A program made the position numbers and the translations under genes. Shown here in pieces: positions 10,280-22,115 of a DNA stretch of 64,000 nt. The notes below the pieces were generated by a model. The model saw only the letters and a program-made list of their open reading frames with translations. It did no database searches and was not told where the DNA came from. The DNA comes from Pholiota molesta (Eukaryota; Basidiomycota; Agaricomycetes; Agaricales; Strophariaceae): contig JACGCK010000151.1 in assembly GCA_014925825.1 (NCBI GenBank), positions 45,750 to 109,749 of the forward strand, read 5' to 3'. How positions within the stretch are numbered: position 1 is the first letter of the stretch; each line of letters begins with the position of its first letter.

Positions 10280-11028
10280 CTAAATAAAACCAAACGCGAC
10301 CCGCGACGCTCCCTTCGTGCTTGACGTAGTCAACGACACCAATCTCCGGTATCCTCTTCCGCGTTCACGGACGAGTGCTGGAGTTACGATACGAACTGAA
10401 AAAGGGTAAGTGTTAGTCGAGAGCTTCGAACGGGTGCCGGACAACATATGTACCTGCTAGATCACATCACCATGAAGACCTGAGTTCTTGCGCGGTCAAA
10501 TCATCGCCATACTCACGGACGCCCGCCCTCGCAGATGGCCCGCCGTGTCCTCTTCCGCCTTCGCGGGCAAGTGCAGGAGTTACGACATGAACTAAGGAGG
10601 CGTACGTGTTACTCGAGAGCTACGAATGGGGTGCCGAACAACATACGCACCTGCTTCGCCTTCCATTTCTGACAAGCGCGCTGGAATCTCCTGGCGGTCG
10701 TCGTCCTCGATGTCGTCGACGGCGGCTATGCTCTGGCGAATCGTATCACGCGCGTGCGGTTCGAGGGGTTTGGAAGGAGCAAACGCCGTTTGAATTGACT
10801 GCTGGACTGGTATGGCCAAGGTAAGTAAATAAGAATTCATACCAGAGAAAGAGTACTTACGTTGATATTGGCTGGCAGCTGCCAGGAATCCACTAGACCT
10901 CCCGCGACATCAATCGTCGGTCCGCACTTGGTAGGTTGCCCATCTCGTCCTCGAACGCCATCGGTGCGTTGCTGACAAGCATTTCCATATCTCCGTGCTC
11001 CCGTGTGTTGCAGTGACGCGTCGCTCAT
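10280..11028 (-). CDS. Hypothetical 169-aa protein with a duplicated exon
   Basis: Four exons (11028-10861, 10801-10651, 10591-10517, 10395-10280) splice in phase from MSDASLQHTGARRYGN to a TAG. Exon 2 encodes QSIQTAFAPSKPLEPHARDT...IPARLSEMEGEA. Exons 3 and 4 are paralogous: HVVTPALAREGGRGH in one and RIVTPALVRERGRGY in the other, each preceded by a similar intron. No conserved domain is recognised. The consistent phase over four exons favours a real gene, but the tail could be a repeat-derived artefact. It has no clear functional link to its neighbours. Confidence 0.4.
10351..10457. repeat. Diverged direct repeat, copy 1 (copy 2 at 10549-10656)
   Basis: About 107 bp beginning TCCTCTTCCGCGTTC and ending TATGTACCTGCT recur about 199 bp downstream as TCCTCTTCCGCCTTC...TACGCACCTGCT with scattered substitutions. 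On the minus strand the unit is an intron plus the following exon start of the hypothetical gene at 10280-11028. Confidence 0.65.
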
Positions 11029-11512
11029 GAAGATCCAGGGGCTCAGGCTATCGTGATCAAAGCTATATCACCGTCAGTAATTTGTATACGATGAACCCAA
11101 TGTAGCGCTCACTGAAAGTCCCGAATGCTTGGCTGCGACGGACTTCAAAGCTTCACAAGCTTCACATTTGACCCTACGTCATGTCAATGCTATCTGCGAA
11201 AATTCGGTACCGAACATGCACTGGATCATTATCCTCAGAAACGGAAGGGTGTAGGGTACAAAATTTCGCTCAGGCGTCTTGATATGAACGGAAGAAAGTG
11301 AGTAGGAGAGCAGAAACAGAACAGCTTGACAGCTATTATTATTGTGACCTGGCAAATGCATGCTCGCCGGAAATATCTGCATAACCTAACAGCGCAAGCG
11401 GCGGCCCGACTTGACAGTTGAATGTCCGCCGTGACACATTTGCATGCACTGCTCCCTCGGGCGCGCGAGGCTCTTCAATTTGCTACCAGTCTCACCCTCG
11501 TCCGTCCGCAGG
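11029..11512. other. Intergenic, with a phosphotransferase 5' fragment at its right end
   Basis: No gene is supported. The part at 11378-11437 is the inverted match of 5342-5404. The part at about 11440-11500 (TGCATGCACT.CTCCCT.GGGCG, GAGGCTCTTCAAT) resembles the first coding exon of the AIM9-like gene at 16724-16790, and ends right beside the edge of the inverted duplication. Confidence 0.5.
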
Positions 11513-11708
11513 TTGCATTTCGACCTACCTTTCTTGTTCTAGCACTCTCTGAGCTTTGATCCTTCTCCACAAAAATGTCAGGGTATAAGTATATTGCGAT
11601 GGTAGAATATACGCGGCGGAATTATGCTTCTAAATGCAAGTTATAAGGATCTACTGAATATTATATGATTAGGGTATAAAGCGAAAGCGAAATTTATGCG
11701 GACAGACT

Positions 11709-13363
11709 CTATAAAATGAAAGAAGTAGCCCAATGTCTAATAACACTCTCCCCTTGTCGATGTGTCGGGAAATGCTTCACGTCACGAGAAATGATCATTC
11801 CATGCGCATTCCTTACCGCCGGGAAAAACACAAGCTCCTTATCGATAGGAAGCTTATTTAACCAGCTTGCAATGATCTTGTGTGTCGGGCTGATAATGGG
11901 ATGCCCCTTGGACACAGATGAGGGTGGATACATTGGAGAGCGATTGGGGTCGTCGATGTTATCCACAACAGCCTCTTCCATCTCCAACTCAAGTTGCTCA
12001 ACGAGGTCGAGAAGTGCTCTGCGGCCACCGCCTTGGTCCTCTGCTTCGAGCGCCTCTATTCTTGCCCGCGAAGAGCGGGTGGCAAGAGAACAGTGAACGA
12101 CCAGTAGTGAGAGAGCCGCTGGTACGAGAACAGGTAACAAGGTATAGAGAAGCTAAAATAACAATGTAGCATATCAGAATAGGTCTGTCTGAATTTTTTT
12201 GAGGTACTCACGATATTGATGGGGAAGCGGAATTGAAGGAATGGGTTTATGAGAGGTCTAGTAGGGACTACTCCTTTAAACCAGTCGGGGCTCAGAACGG
12301 TAGGCGGTGGAGGCCTTGCCTGAGGGACTGTTGGGAGGGAGTACTGGCTGATCATGTGGGCATATTCCTTCTGGAAATCGCTGCAAAAAAGACGATATTG
12401 ATTAGATGCGTCGTCGTGTTTGCAAGATCACCGACGTACACCTCAAGACCATTTGTTTCGTAATCGATAAATGGATCTGATGTTTCAATTGCCGCTGTTA
12501 CATAGGGGACTGTCGAATCGTTGATCCTGGAGAGTAAATGATAATGAGGATAGATTGTACACTTGTAGTCTCCAGCTAAAACATACGCATTAGCATATAT
12601 CCTGATGTGCTTAAATTTAGCCAAAGCCTTGTAGAAAATGAGATCTGCCACAGACATGACTCGATAAGCCACAGCACTTGGAAGGCGGGGAGAATTTTGA
12701 CATACCAGGATCCGCCATGACAACAAGCAGTGGTCGTCCTGTCGGAGACCACTTGTCAACAGCGAAGAACTGTTCCCCGGTTCTTGATAAAAGTTTTGGC
12801 CCGAGAGACGACGTAATCCAGGACAGCAAGGATTTGCATCGAGGCAATCCGCAATGCGGAGTGGCGATGGTGTTGAAATTTATGCGTTCAACATTTTCGA
12901 AGAAACCTCGCTGATCCAGGACTCTGCAGTGATGTACTTGATTAACGTCAGAAATTACTGAGCGACACCTATAACACCTACCCAAGGCAGTATCGAGCAA
13001 TCAATCCGCCCAGACTATATCCTGTCACGGAGAAGCGGATGACCTGGTCGCCTTCACTTGCTAGTTCTTTGACAGTTTCCACGACCTTGAGAACGAAGGA
13101 TAGTCAAAATTGTCATTTTGTGAGGGAATAATTATAGGATCATCAATCCTGCTACACACCTCTTTCACAACCTGTTCACCGCACCAGTCGACACCATCGT
13201 ATGTTAACTCTTTTTGTATCCTCCGCGCCACTAATAGATGGAGTCGCGTGCCATCAGAGCTTGGGCTGGAGTGGGTCTCACGAGCAATGCGGGCAAGCTC
13301 AGCAAGGTTGCTTGAATTGCCCCACATTCCGTGAATAAGTACGAGAAGATGAACTGGAGCCAT
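11709..13363 (-). CDS. ROG1-like putative lipase (DUF676 alpha/beta hydrolase), left copy
   Basis: A multi-exon gene starting MAPVHLLVLIHGMWGNSSNL, a typical first strand and oxyanion region of ROG1/DUF676 serine esterases. Further signatures in order are DWCGEQVV, the nucleophile elbow VTGYSLGGLIARYCLG, then INFNTIATPHCGLPRC and INDSTVPYVTAAIETSDPF, the usual place for the acid residue. The C-terminal part carries a hydrophobic stretch (LLPVLVPAALSLLVVHC) that may anchor it to a membrane, followed by a charged helix and ISPTHKIIASWLNKL; a histidine further on (NAHGMIISRDVKHFPTHR) fits the family's catalytic His. Yeast ROG1 is a monoacylglycerol lipase; substrate here is not known. The near-identical partner is at 33804-35455. 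Confidence 0.8.
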
Positions 13364-13734
13364 TCCTGGGGATGGGGCCTTGCTGCAGTCGCAAATTCGA
13401 AAGATGATATGGAGAAATAGTTGCACAGCCATAGCCCAATTATAATCGTAATAGTGCACACAATGCACATTGCCGCACAATAAGCGCTGTGGATAGTAGA
13501 TACCCATATCAGGAAATATCAGGAAGGGTACACAGGGGAACACAGGGGTGTTGAAGTGCATGAGATGATGGCTTCGGAGAAATAGGAGCTACGCTTGAGC
13601 TGCCCTGATTCGATGCGCTTGTAGCCACACAAAAAAAAATACACGATTATTGCCAGATATGGTCAGAGTTTTTATTAGCTGTTCCGCTATGTATGTAAAC
13701 CTCAAAACGGGAAAAAATTTCTCGTTTTCAACCT

Positions 13735-14660
13735 GAAGGTGACGAAACAATCTGTTTTAAGATCTGATCGATTACGGCACGCAGCAGAAAACGTACCAAT
13801 TGAAAGCCGAGAACTTCATCGCAAGCCAGAGTTTCTTCTTCTCCCCTCCTCGCTCCGGAGGCTCAATACAGATAGGACACAGCCTGACTATTTCTGTGCC
13901 TTCAGCCTTTACAAGTCGGGCCGGCTAAAAGCATGTGAGTCAACCGTAGGGAAGGAGTGTCGACGAGCAGCCAGTGAACGAGTCTAACTATATCATACGG
14001 TCATGCTCGTTGAACAGAGTTGGTTCGCTAGGTGCCCAATCCAAGCTGTTGACCAGAGCATTTGGCAGACTCGATCCAAGAACTGATATAATTCAGGGAG
14101 TATTTCATCCGACAGGTGAAGATTCCAGAAGTTATCAAGTAGATACACAAAATCATTTGTGTTGTTCATATCTATACAGCTCGGGAAAGGTCGGGCTGAC
14201 GAGCGACCACGAGCTTGTACGTAGACAATCACGAGCAGTCCCCGCGAGTTGTTGCGTCTTCAAACACCCAAGGCTAGTATGTTTGTTGCAGGTTTGGTCA
14301 TGAGACAAGGGGTGGCCAATTCGCCTCCGAATCGTACGGATGCTGGCAATGGCTTCCATGTTGCCTCAGAATCCTGAAAGGTATACTAGCCTAGTCATCT
14401 TCAACGTTTATGCTACCAGAATCTGTAGCAACAGAGAGAGTCGCATGAGCATACAGTGTTCGTGGATATGGTTGAGAGCGAAGGTGGGATGACTCCGTGG
14501 AGTGGCCACTGTCCCTTGTTCCGATGGACGAATAGTGTACACCACGTCCACATGTAGAACATTGAATAGAAGATACAGTTTCTTGAAGTCGTGACATCTG
14601 ATTGATGTAGATATGCATGTCAGAGCCATCCAGAATTGAAAGGAGCACGGCGAGGAACGG
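13735..14660 (-). pseudogene. Rearranged Rua1-type gene fragment, left arm
   Basis: Read on the minus strand, 14060-13735 matches an internal part of the gene at 22116-24646 joined directly to its later CPICIEPPERGGEKKKLWLAMKFSAFNW segment, with the middle deleted and stops in frame. The more upstream part (about 14660-14150) matches 21110-21545, the sequence preceding that gene in the spacer. The same fused fragment is in the right arm at 32500-33450. It keeps an intron donor, so it is not a processed copy. Confidence 0.6.
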
Positions 14661-14940
14661 TATGGTCATGAGATGGGAGATCTGTAAGTTGATGAGTGAA
14701 CTAGTGACGAGTCAGTTCCCAATCCACAGAATCATAATAAATCATACATACCAAATAAATATTCAAGATATAAGGATATGCATACTGAGGCCGGAGAATT
14801 TGGCTTTTACATAGTGCGAGAAAGGTGAACGAAGACAAAGAACAAGCGCTGAGCGCTGAGCGACGCTGAACAGCGCGCGTGAGCAATTGGTTCTCACGAT
14901 CCCGAATGCCGACAAGCAGACTAGTGTTGCGGCGGCCACC

Positions 14941-16366
14941 ATGAACTTGAAGTTACTCAAGAGGTTCAGACCCACTGCCCACTTTCGTTCTGCGTCTGGG
15001 ACTCCGACCGTTGCTCCTCGCCTATTCCCTGCTACTGGTTTCACCACTATCCCTGCCTCAAAAAAGCTCGAAGAAGAGAACTGGCCATGGTACACACCGC
15101 AATCCTTCTACCCAGTCCGTATTGGAGACGTAGTTCGTTCCAAGTACCAAGTACTCTATAAACTCGGTTATGGAACCACCGCTACTACTTGGCTGTGCCG
15201 GGATCTTCAGTCAGTACCTTTGTTCTTTATCGTGACACAAGCTGAGCGCTTCCAGTCGCGATGAATACGTTTGCATGAAGTCCATGGTCTGCGACTATAC
15301 CTCCGCCCACCGCGAGACCACAGCGTACAAAGCTTTATCCAAAGCAGGCAAGACTAGCGGGTCGACCGGAAAGCGGTATGTTAGGCAGGCATTAGATCAC
15401 TTCGAACTTCGTCACGGCGACCGCAACTACCATTTCCTCATTCATGAGGCTCTCGGTCTTAGTGTGCAATTCTTTCTCGACTACTCTCGCGGACGTCTTC
15501 CTATCTACTACGTTAAGGATTTGGCGTCCCAGATGCTACATGCTTTGGAGTTCATCCACAGCGCCCAAGTCATTCATGCAGGTCTGACCTCTTCTGATAA
15601 TATGCTCTGTCCTCTCACCTTTGACTCTAGACCTACAACCAAGCAACATTCTCCTTCACATTGATGACGAAACTGTTCTCAAAGACGGCGAGGAAGCGGA
15701 AATCGAACATCCTAGCGCGAGGAAAATCATAGGAGAAACTGTGGTCTTCGAATCCAGGGAATTTCGCGTACCCGTGCGTCGCTGGATAGGTGGGAAGAGC
15801 GGACCTGTTCTGTGTGATTTCGGCGAAGCACGTACGGGGAAGAAATCATACACAGAACACATCCAGCCAGCTGCCTATCGTGCGCCAGAGGTCTTCTTAC
15901 ACCTCCCGTGGGGCACTCCCGTGGATATCTGGAATCTGGGCTGCATGGTGCGTGTGGTCATCATCGCCTCCTCCCCCACGTTGTCATTAATCAATTAACA
16001 TAGGTATGGGGCCTTATTTTCGGTCGACATCTCTTCTCCCGGAAAGGTGCGCCAGATGCGGAGACTGCTGACAAAAACCAGCTCGCGCGGATGGTGGCTC
16101 TGCTTGGACCGCCCCCAGAAGCGCTCCTAGCCGACTCGGGGCCACGCGCTCTCGAACTTTTTCATGAGGATGGGTCTGCCAAAGGGGACGTTCCGAATGA
16201 GACGCTCGAGTCGGTTCTTGCATCGTCTCTGGAACATGCTAAACCGAAGATGACGGACGAGGAGTCGGCAGCGTTCCTCGCTTTTATTAGACGAACTTTG
16301 ACGTGGACAGAGGAAAAGCGAGCCTCTGCCTCAGAATTGCTCAGTGATCCCTGGATTGCAAAGTAG
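14941..16366 (+). CDS. SRPK-like protein kinase, left copy
   Basis: Four exons (14941-15209, 15256-15581, 15631-15947, 16004-16366) give 424 aa in phase. Seen: KLGYGTTATTWLCRDL glycine loop, VCMKSM with the probable ATP-binding Lys, HADLQPSNILLHI catalytic loop (HAD in place of HRD, as is common in SRPK relatives), LCDFGEAR, and YRAPEVFLHLPWGTPVDIWNLGCM. SRPK-type kinases phosphorylate Arg/Ser-rich proteins; expanded fungal members are mostly uncharacterised. The N-terminus (MNLKLLKRFRPTAHFRSASG) is basic and hydroxylated, possibly a mitochondrial presequence. The first intron is 46 nt. It is followed co-directionally by the phosphotransferase gene. Confidence 0.82.
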
Positions 16367-16726
16367 TTTAGTTTGAATATTTAACTATGTTTTTCTCGCA
16401 TTACCTTAAACTTATGTATGCCCTCAATCGTACATGCTTTCTTTGTTCAACTTCCATACTTACAGATGCTTACTCTGATGTTCTCTTCCCATGGCAATTT
16501 GGACCGTGACCTTTTGTGGGTGCCATGCTTATTTTAATATTTAGAAAACTGATATAGAACATATGAATAAGTATATTTATCAGTCATTAGCTACCACGGC
16601 GCGTCAAGTCTAAGTGGCCCTCGCCAGGAGAAAAAGCGTCCACAGCAATTGACCATCCAGATATCCAAGGCTAGTGGAATCGTCACCGCTGCAAAGACCT
16701 CAGGTTGGCGGCCCCCTCTTCCTTGC

Positions 16727-18605
16727 ATGCACTACTCCCTTGGGCGTGCGAGGCTCTTCAATTCGTTATCCGTTTCACTCTCTCCGCCTCTTCGCCGTCC
16801 ATTCTCCTCGCTGCGTTCAGCATATCTTTCCTCCTCGACCTCTAACTTCACTCGGACCTGCTGGAAGCTGCAACGTCGTGCTTTCTCAAGCATATCGTAC
16901 TCTCCTGACGATGTCTTCAACCATACATCAGCACGTTGGCTGTGCGTCTTCTTATACATGGTTCTCTGGCTTATAATTACGATTAATCCGTCACCTTGCA
17001 CATTCAGCGTCAACAATGATCTTCGCGTCGCAGAGCGCAGACTTGAGTTCGACGTCGACGCGCTCTGTCGCCTCGCGGCGCAGTCTGTTGGCCGGAGTGC
17101 TCAAGATATCGACACATTCGTGAAGCTCGCCGAGGGCGGCTTCAACCGGACGTTCCTTATCACCATGCATGACGGCTTCGAGATGGTAGCCCGCCTCCCA
17201 TACCCCATCACAGTCCCCAAATTCTATGCCACCGCCAGTGAAGTGGCCACAATGCGTTTCCTCCGTGACTTTGGACTGCCTATTCCCGAGGTCTACGATT
17301 ATTCTCCTTCGGCGGACAACGCTGCGAAGACGGAATATATTTTTATGGAGTTCGTGAAAGGGACGAAGCTTGCCGACGTGTTCCAGGAGCTGGAGGAACC
17401 GGATATCGTTTCGGTCTTGCGCCAATTTGCGCAACTCGAGTCGGGACTGATGTCGATTCCGTTCCCGGCTGGTGGAAGCCTCTACTATACCAGCGACCTG
17501 GAGAAGGTGGGAGGGAGGAAGGGCATCCCGCTCGACGACGGGCGCTTCTGCATCGGTCCAGAGGTTAGGCTGGACATGTGGCGCGGAAGGAGGGCGCAGC
17601 TCGACGTGGACAGGGGACCATGTACGGCACTCCATTCCTTTTTCTTTTCTGGAACTCATCGACACTATAGACGAAAATGCGGAGGCGCTGCTCTTAGCAG
17701 TGGCTCGTAAGGAGCTGGCGTATCTGGAGCAGTTCGGCCGGCCGATGCTCCCATTCCAACGTGAAAGATGGGAGACTTATGAATACAAAGAGCAGCCCCC
17801 GGCGGACCACATTAGGAATCTCGAACGCTACCTCCTCATCGCACCCACGATCGCCCAGAAGCCATCCCTGCGTCATTTCCGTATCCGCCATCCCGACCTC
17901 CAGCCGAGCAACGTCATCGTGTCGGACGCTAAGCAGCTGAACATCGTGAGCCTGCTCGACTGGCAACACACCGTGATCCTGCCGCCCTGTCTGCTCGCCG
18001 GTATACCCCGTGAATTGGCGAACTACAACGACCCCGTCTCGCAGGCGCGCACCCCGCCCTCCCTGCCGCCGGACATGGACACGCTCGACGAGGTCCAGCA
18101 GCACAACGCGCGGTGGCTCTACCACCGCCAGCTCGTCCACTTCCACTACCTCGACAGCGCGGCGCAGCACAACTTTCTCCACTACGCTGCGCTGTCGGAC
18201 CCCGCGGTCACAACCATATCGCGCCTGTTCGACAGCGCCGGGGCGCCGTGGGAGGGCGAGACGCACGATCTGCAGAGGGCGCTGATCCAGGCGACGGACA
18301 TGTGGGACCGGCTCGCAGGGGAAGGTGTGCCGTGTCCGATCGCGTTCGACGCCGAGGAGCGTCGCGCGGCGGCGGCGCTGGAGGAGAAGCTGGAAGGGGC
18401 GGACGAGTTTCTGGACCTGTGCCAAAAAATCATTGGGTTTGGGCCGGATATGCGGGTGCCTGCGGACCACTACGAGGCCGCCGTCGCCAAGGCCGCCTGG
18501 TTCAAGCAGGAGTTATTGACGAGGATGGAGGACCCGGAAGTGCGGGCAAGGTTCGACGCGCATTGGTTCTTGAATGATTCTAGGGACGAAACGAATTACA
18601 TCTAG
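16727..18605 (+). CDS. AIM9-like aminoglycoside-phosphotransferase-fold protein, left copy
   Basis: Three exons (16727-16941, 17008-17621, 17671-18605) give 587 aa. The N-terminus is rich in Arg, Ser and Leu without acidic residues (SLGRARLFNSLSVSLSPPLRRPFSSLRSAYLSSS), a good mitochondrial presequence. It is followed by AFSSISYSPDDVFNHTSARWL, similar to the start of yeast AIM9 relatives. The kinase fold shows KLAEGGFNRTFLITMHDG, VARLPYP, YIFMEFVKG, the catalytic HPDLQPSNVIV and metal-binding SLLDWQHT. Family knowledge: AIM9 loss alters mitochondrial inheritance; the substrate is unknown. The paired copy lies at 28521-30402. High GC in the last exon is typical of host coding sequence here. Confidence 0.82.
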
Positions 18606-19446
18606 GGAAGCGATCGACATATTCCGTGGTTTGTTAGTTTACAAAGCCTCGCAGAGCCGCGCCACTACGACGCCTTGCTATTTGTCATTCAATATGTTAC
18701 CACTGGCAGGATGTTTGCAGGATGTGTATAATAAGCTTTCGAGACTCATTAGTGCCCATTGATCTAGTATCAGTTTTGACGACACTAGTCGGAAATTGCC
18801 AATAACGGTGGTATAAAACAATCAATTTTGACACAGAGAATTTGCCCTGCAGGACAAGGGAATGAGCTATGACATTGCTAAGACCTCATAATGTTGTGAA
18901 CAGGAGCTGAGGAGGAGCAGACTCCAGTCCAAGTCCAGTCATACGTGCACCACACAACAAGAAATCGGCACCGCCGTTTCACCTGCAGAGGTTCAAGCGG
19001 CTGCGCGCTATATTCTTCCACCTCACCTCGACGCACACACACAATAATATAGATAGGGTTCCCGGAACAGGGGAGTCCACATGCGTGGCATTGATATCAT
19101 GATTTATCTTGAATCATTCGTATTATCATTCATGTCGCTGGAGACATATTGCTGACTCTGGTCTTCCAATGAGCACGCTAAAAGAACTGAATTAAAATGA
19201 CCGCCATGAGCCGCCAGAGTGCGTGACAGCTACACGACCCACTGTGCAGTGTACTCCTTTCAGTCATAGTGGAAAGAGCTCTACATCATCTTACCGCTTC
19301 GAGACATATCAGAAGACTTGGGGGCCAGTGAACAGCAGCGAACAGCTGTAACATTACGACGCTTCACGCGAATAACATAAAAAGGAGAAACAAAAAAGAA
19401 ACGACACGAAACAAAGAACAAGAAGGCATCGATAGGGCGGGGCGTA
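18606..19446. other. Intergenic region at the inner edge of the left arm
   Basis: Similarity to the right arm persists weakly to about 18660 (GAAGCGA, ATATTCCGTGG, CGCAG). The rest shows no gene. Confidence 0.4.
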
Positions 19447-20895
19447 TCACGACCTGATGATGTTTTGGTAATGCAGAGGCGTGTTCTCATACTCCCGCTG
19501 GAATATCCTGTCCTTCTCTTTCACCATCCACCTTCATGCGTAACGTCAGAAAGCCAGCAAAAAAAGAAACATGACACGAGATGGACGTACACCATGAGCT
19601 CGTTCGAATAATCGCGGATAAGCGCAACAGACTCGGAATCGAGCGACGTCTGCGCGATCAGTTGCGGCAGACTCACTGCAAAACGACCGCGGGGTCAGGA
19701 CAACACAACACACGACAGATAGATACAGAAGGTGTAGACAGACGCACCGAGCATGCGCAGCAGATGCTCCGCGCCGTAGATCAGACTCATCTCCTTCTCC
19801 TGCCCGACGATCACTTTCGGGCCCGTCCAGTATTCTCTCCTCACGTGGGCGTACTGCGCGCGCTCGAAGCGGTACAGGAGGTTGCTGCCGAGAGCGCGGT
19901 CGAAGTAGCATTGGAGTCCGTCTACGACGGTCTGTATAACGAGCGCCGGCTCTTTCAGGCTGGGAAGAAGGGCGGATGAGATAAACATCGATGTGAGGTT
20001 GCGCAAGCATCATGCATGGGAGAAGGTCGACCTACTGAGGTGGCTTTGTCGTCCGCACGTACTCGGCGAATTCTGCCAGCACGTCGGCGACGTTGGGGGT
20101 CCGTGGTAACGTCACCAGCTAAATTTTCGGCATAACACAAGTAAGACAAAGGGCGACAGGAATGGCAGCGCCGTCGACGCACCTGGTTGTTCTTCGTCAC
20201 GACCTCCCAGTCGTCCACCAAGACCGCCTTCAGCACCTCCGGGACGTTCAGCTTCATATCCGGCTTTTTGGCGTTGTCATCCTAAGAAAAAGGCGGGTTG
20301 AACCGAATCCGTAAGCCACAGCGAGGAGCATGAAGAAGAAAAAGCGCGCACCTCTTCCCGCCCCCGTTTCGTCCCCCGCGTCCCGTCCTTCCTCGCCCCG
20401 GCCCGCGTGCTGACGTTCTCTTTGCTGTACCCCGCCGCGGCCTTGCTCTGCGCCTTGGACGCGGTGGAGCCGCCGTGGATGCCGGGGGCGTTGGTTTGCT
20501 GCAGGGTCTTCTGAAGCGCGAGGTTGGACTCAGAGAGCTTGAGCAGGCGGCTCGCGGGGACCCATTCGTCCCACCTATACAACAAAATAGTAGGGTTAGC
20601 ATCCTCGTTGAGTGGAGAAAAGGGGGTAACGCCGTCGAAAACAAAGGAATAGCATGAGGGAGCAGAACAGCAACGGGAAGAGCAAAAACAACATGCAGGG
20701 CAAGGAGAGGACGTACGTCTGCTTCCATCCTTTGTAGTGCACGAGATAGCGTGGGCCCGGGCCACCGTTGGCGGCGGAAGTGTCGTCGGAGCTCTTGGTT
20801 TTCAGCACTTTCGCCTCATAGATCAGCGGTCCGTGATAGCACAGGACGCGTTCTTGGGCGTTAAAGATGGGGGATGGAGCCGTGGGTGTCGACAT
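19447..20895 (-). CDS. eaf3: MRG15/Eaf3-like chromodomain protein
   Basis: A multi-exon minus-strand gene. The N-terminus (MSTPTAPSPIFNAQERVLCYHGPLIYEAKVL) and [28 protein letters not shown] form the chromo-barrel domain with its aromatic cage residues. A Gly/Ala/Ser/Lys linker contains TKRGREE, a likely nuclear signal. The MRG domain follows: KLNVPEVLKAVLVDDWEVVTKNNQ, LPRTPNVADVLAEFAEYV, VDGLQCYFDRALGSNLLYRFERAQY, and the final LPQLIAQTSLDSESVALIRDYSNELMVWMVKEKDRIFQREYEN. Family knowledge: Eaf3/MRG15 binds methylated H3K36 and is shared by NuA4 acetyltransferase and the Rpd3S deacetylase. The gene is single copy in the spacer of the inverted duplication. Confidence 0.88.
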
Positions 20896-22115
20896 GGATG
20901 TTTATTGCCTAGATTACAGATAGAATTCAAAAGCTGGGGGTCGTAGGCAGGCAAAAAGTGCTAAAATGTTGGATCTACGAGACATGGTTGATGTGAATCA
21001 ATTTCGATGAAACCGTGTTCGAGTGTTTATAAGCTTACCAGAGCTTGAACAATACTCGCAATTTGAGACTGGATAATATACACTGAGCGCAGAGATCTTG
21101 CTGGGCCTTGTGGATGGCTGCAATGGTGGTGGTGAAAGACAAAACCGAATATGGCGTCGGAGTTCCAGCACGCGCCACTTCACGGAGTCATTCCCCCTTC
21201 ACCCTCAACCATATCCACGAACACTGTCTGCTCAAGCCACTGTCTCTGTTGCTACAGATCCTGGTAGTATCAACGTTGAAGACGACCAGGCTAGGTTATC
21301 TCTCAGGATTCTGAGGCAAATTGGAAGCCACTGCCGCCATCCGTACGATTCGGGGCACAATGGTCACCCCTTGTCTCATGATTGGCTTGAGCCCTAGCCT
21401 TGGGTGTTTAACGACGCAACAACTATCGGGGACTGCTCGTGTTCCCGGCCTCGCCACTATGGTCTACGTACAAGCTCGTGGTCGGTCGTCAGCCCGACAT
21501 TCCCCGAGCTGTATAGACATGAACAACACCAATGATCTTGTCTAGAGCATCGCCAGAGTTTTATACCAAATGGTGCGGAAGTATCTTCTAACAAAAGCAG
21601 AGCACCTCGCCGCAACGCCTACTTTCATGACTTTTCTCCGATCTTCCAGATATCGCTCAAATCTGTGCTTATCTACTCGATGACTTCTGAAAACCTCGCC
21701 TTTCGGCGTTGCATGTATTCTACAGGATTGCTGCCATCCTACTTCATAATTTTTCTATTGCGAGCTCTATGCATAGAAAGTCTCTCGTTTTTACTCGGTC
21801 TAACTCATTATCTGTTCGGCCTGGATCTGGAATGTTCTTGATTTACCTCAGTACACTATCCTTTCGTGGGTTTGCTATCCTGTGTAATTTTGCCTCGAAA
21901 AATTCGATGCTCATGTCGGGCAGAACTGTTTTCCTTCACGGCCTCGAAGAGCTAGTAGCCGCTTGTATTTCAGCCCTCCGAGTGGTAACCAATGCCGTCG
22001 TCCCAATCGAAGCTTTTGCCCAAGCTCGACACTAAAAATTTAACCACCCCCGCCCAAAAGTCAGAATTATTTTCTCTTCAACGTCAAAAACCACTGCCCA
22101 ATTCAAATCCAATAT
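20896..22115. other. Intergenic with sequence shared by both duplication arms (21110-21545)
   Basis: About 430 bp (21110-21545) resemble 14150-14660 (minus) and 32500-33040 (plus), including CATCCGTACGATTCGG, CCTTGTCTCATGA and ACGTACAAGCTCGTGGTCG. The frames are interrupted. This is the third copy of the composite fragment found in the arms and may be the source, since it lies directly upstream of the intact Rua1-type gene. The remainder (21550-22115) shows no gene. Confidence 0.5.

Larger units (their letters stand above)
11513..18660 (+). repeat. Left arm of a ~7.1-kb inverted duplication
   Basis: This block matches ~28460-35651 in reverse orientation over nearly its whole length, with a few percent substitutions and scattered indels. 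The outer edge is sharp: identity runs from TTGCATTTCGACC at 11513 and its partner ends at 35651. The inner edge fades after the phosphotransferase stop (about 18605/28521), with weak similarity for another ~60 bp. Gene order is lipase (-), Rua1-type fragment, SRPK-like kinase (+), phosphotransferase (+). Confidence 0.85.
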
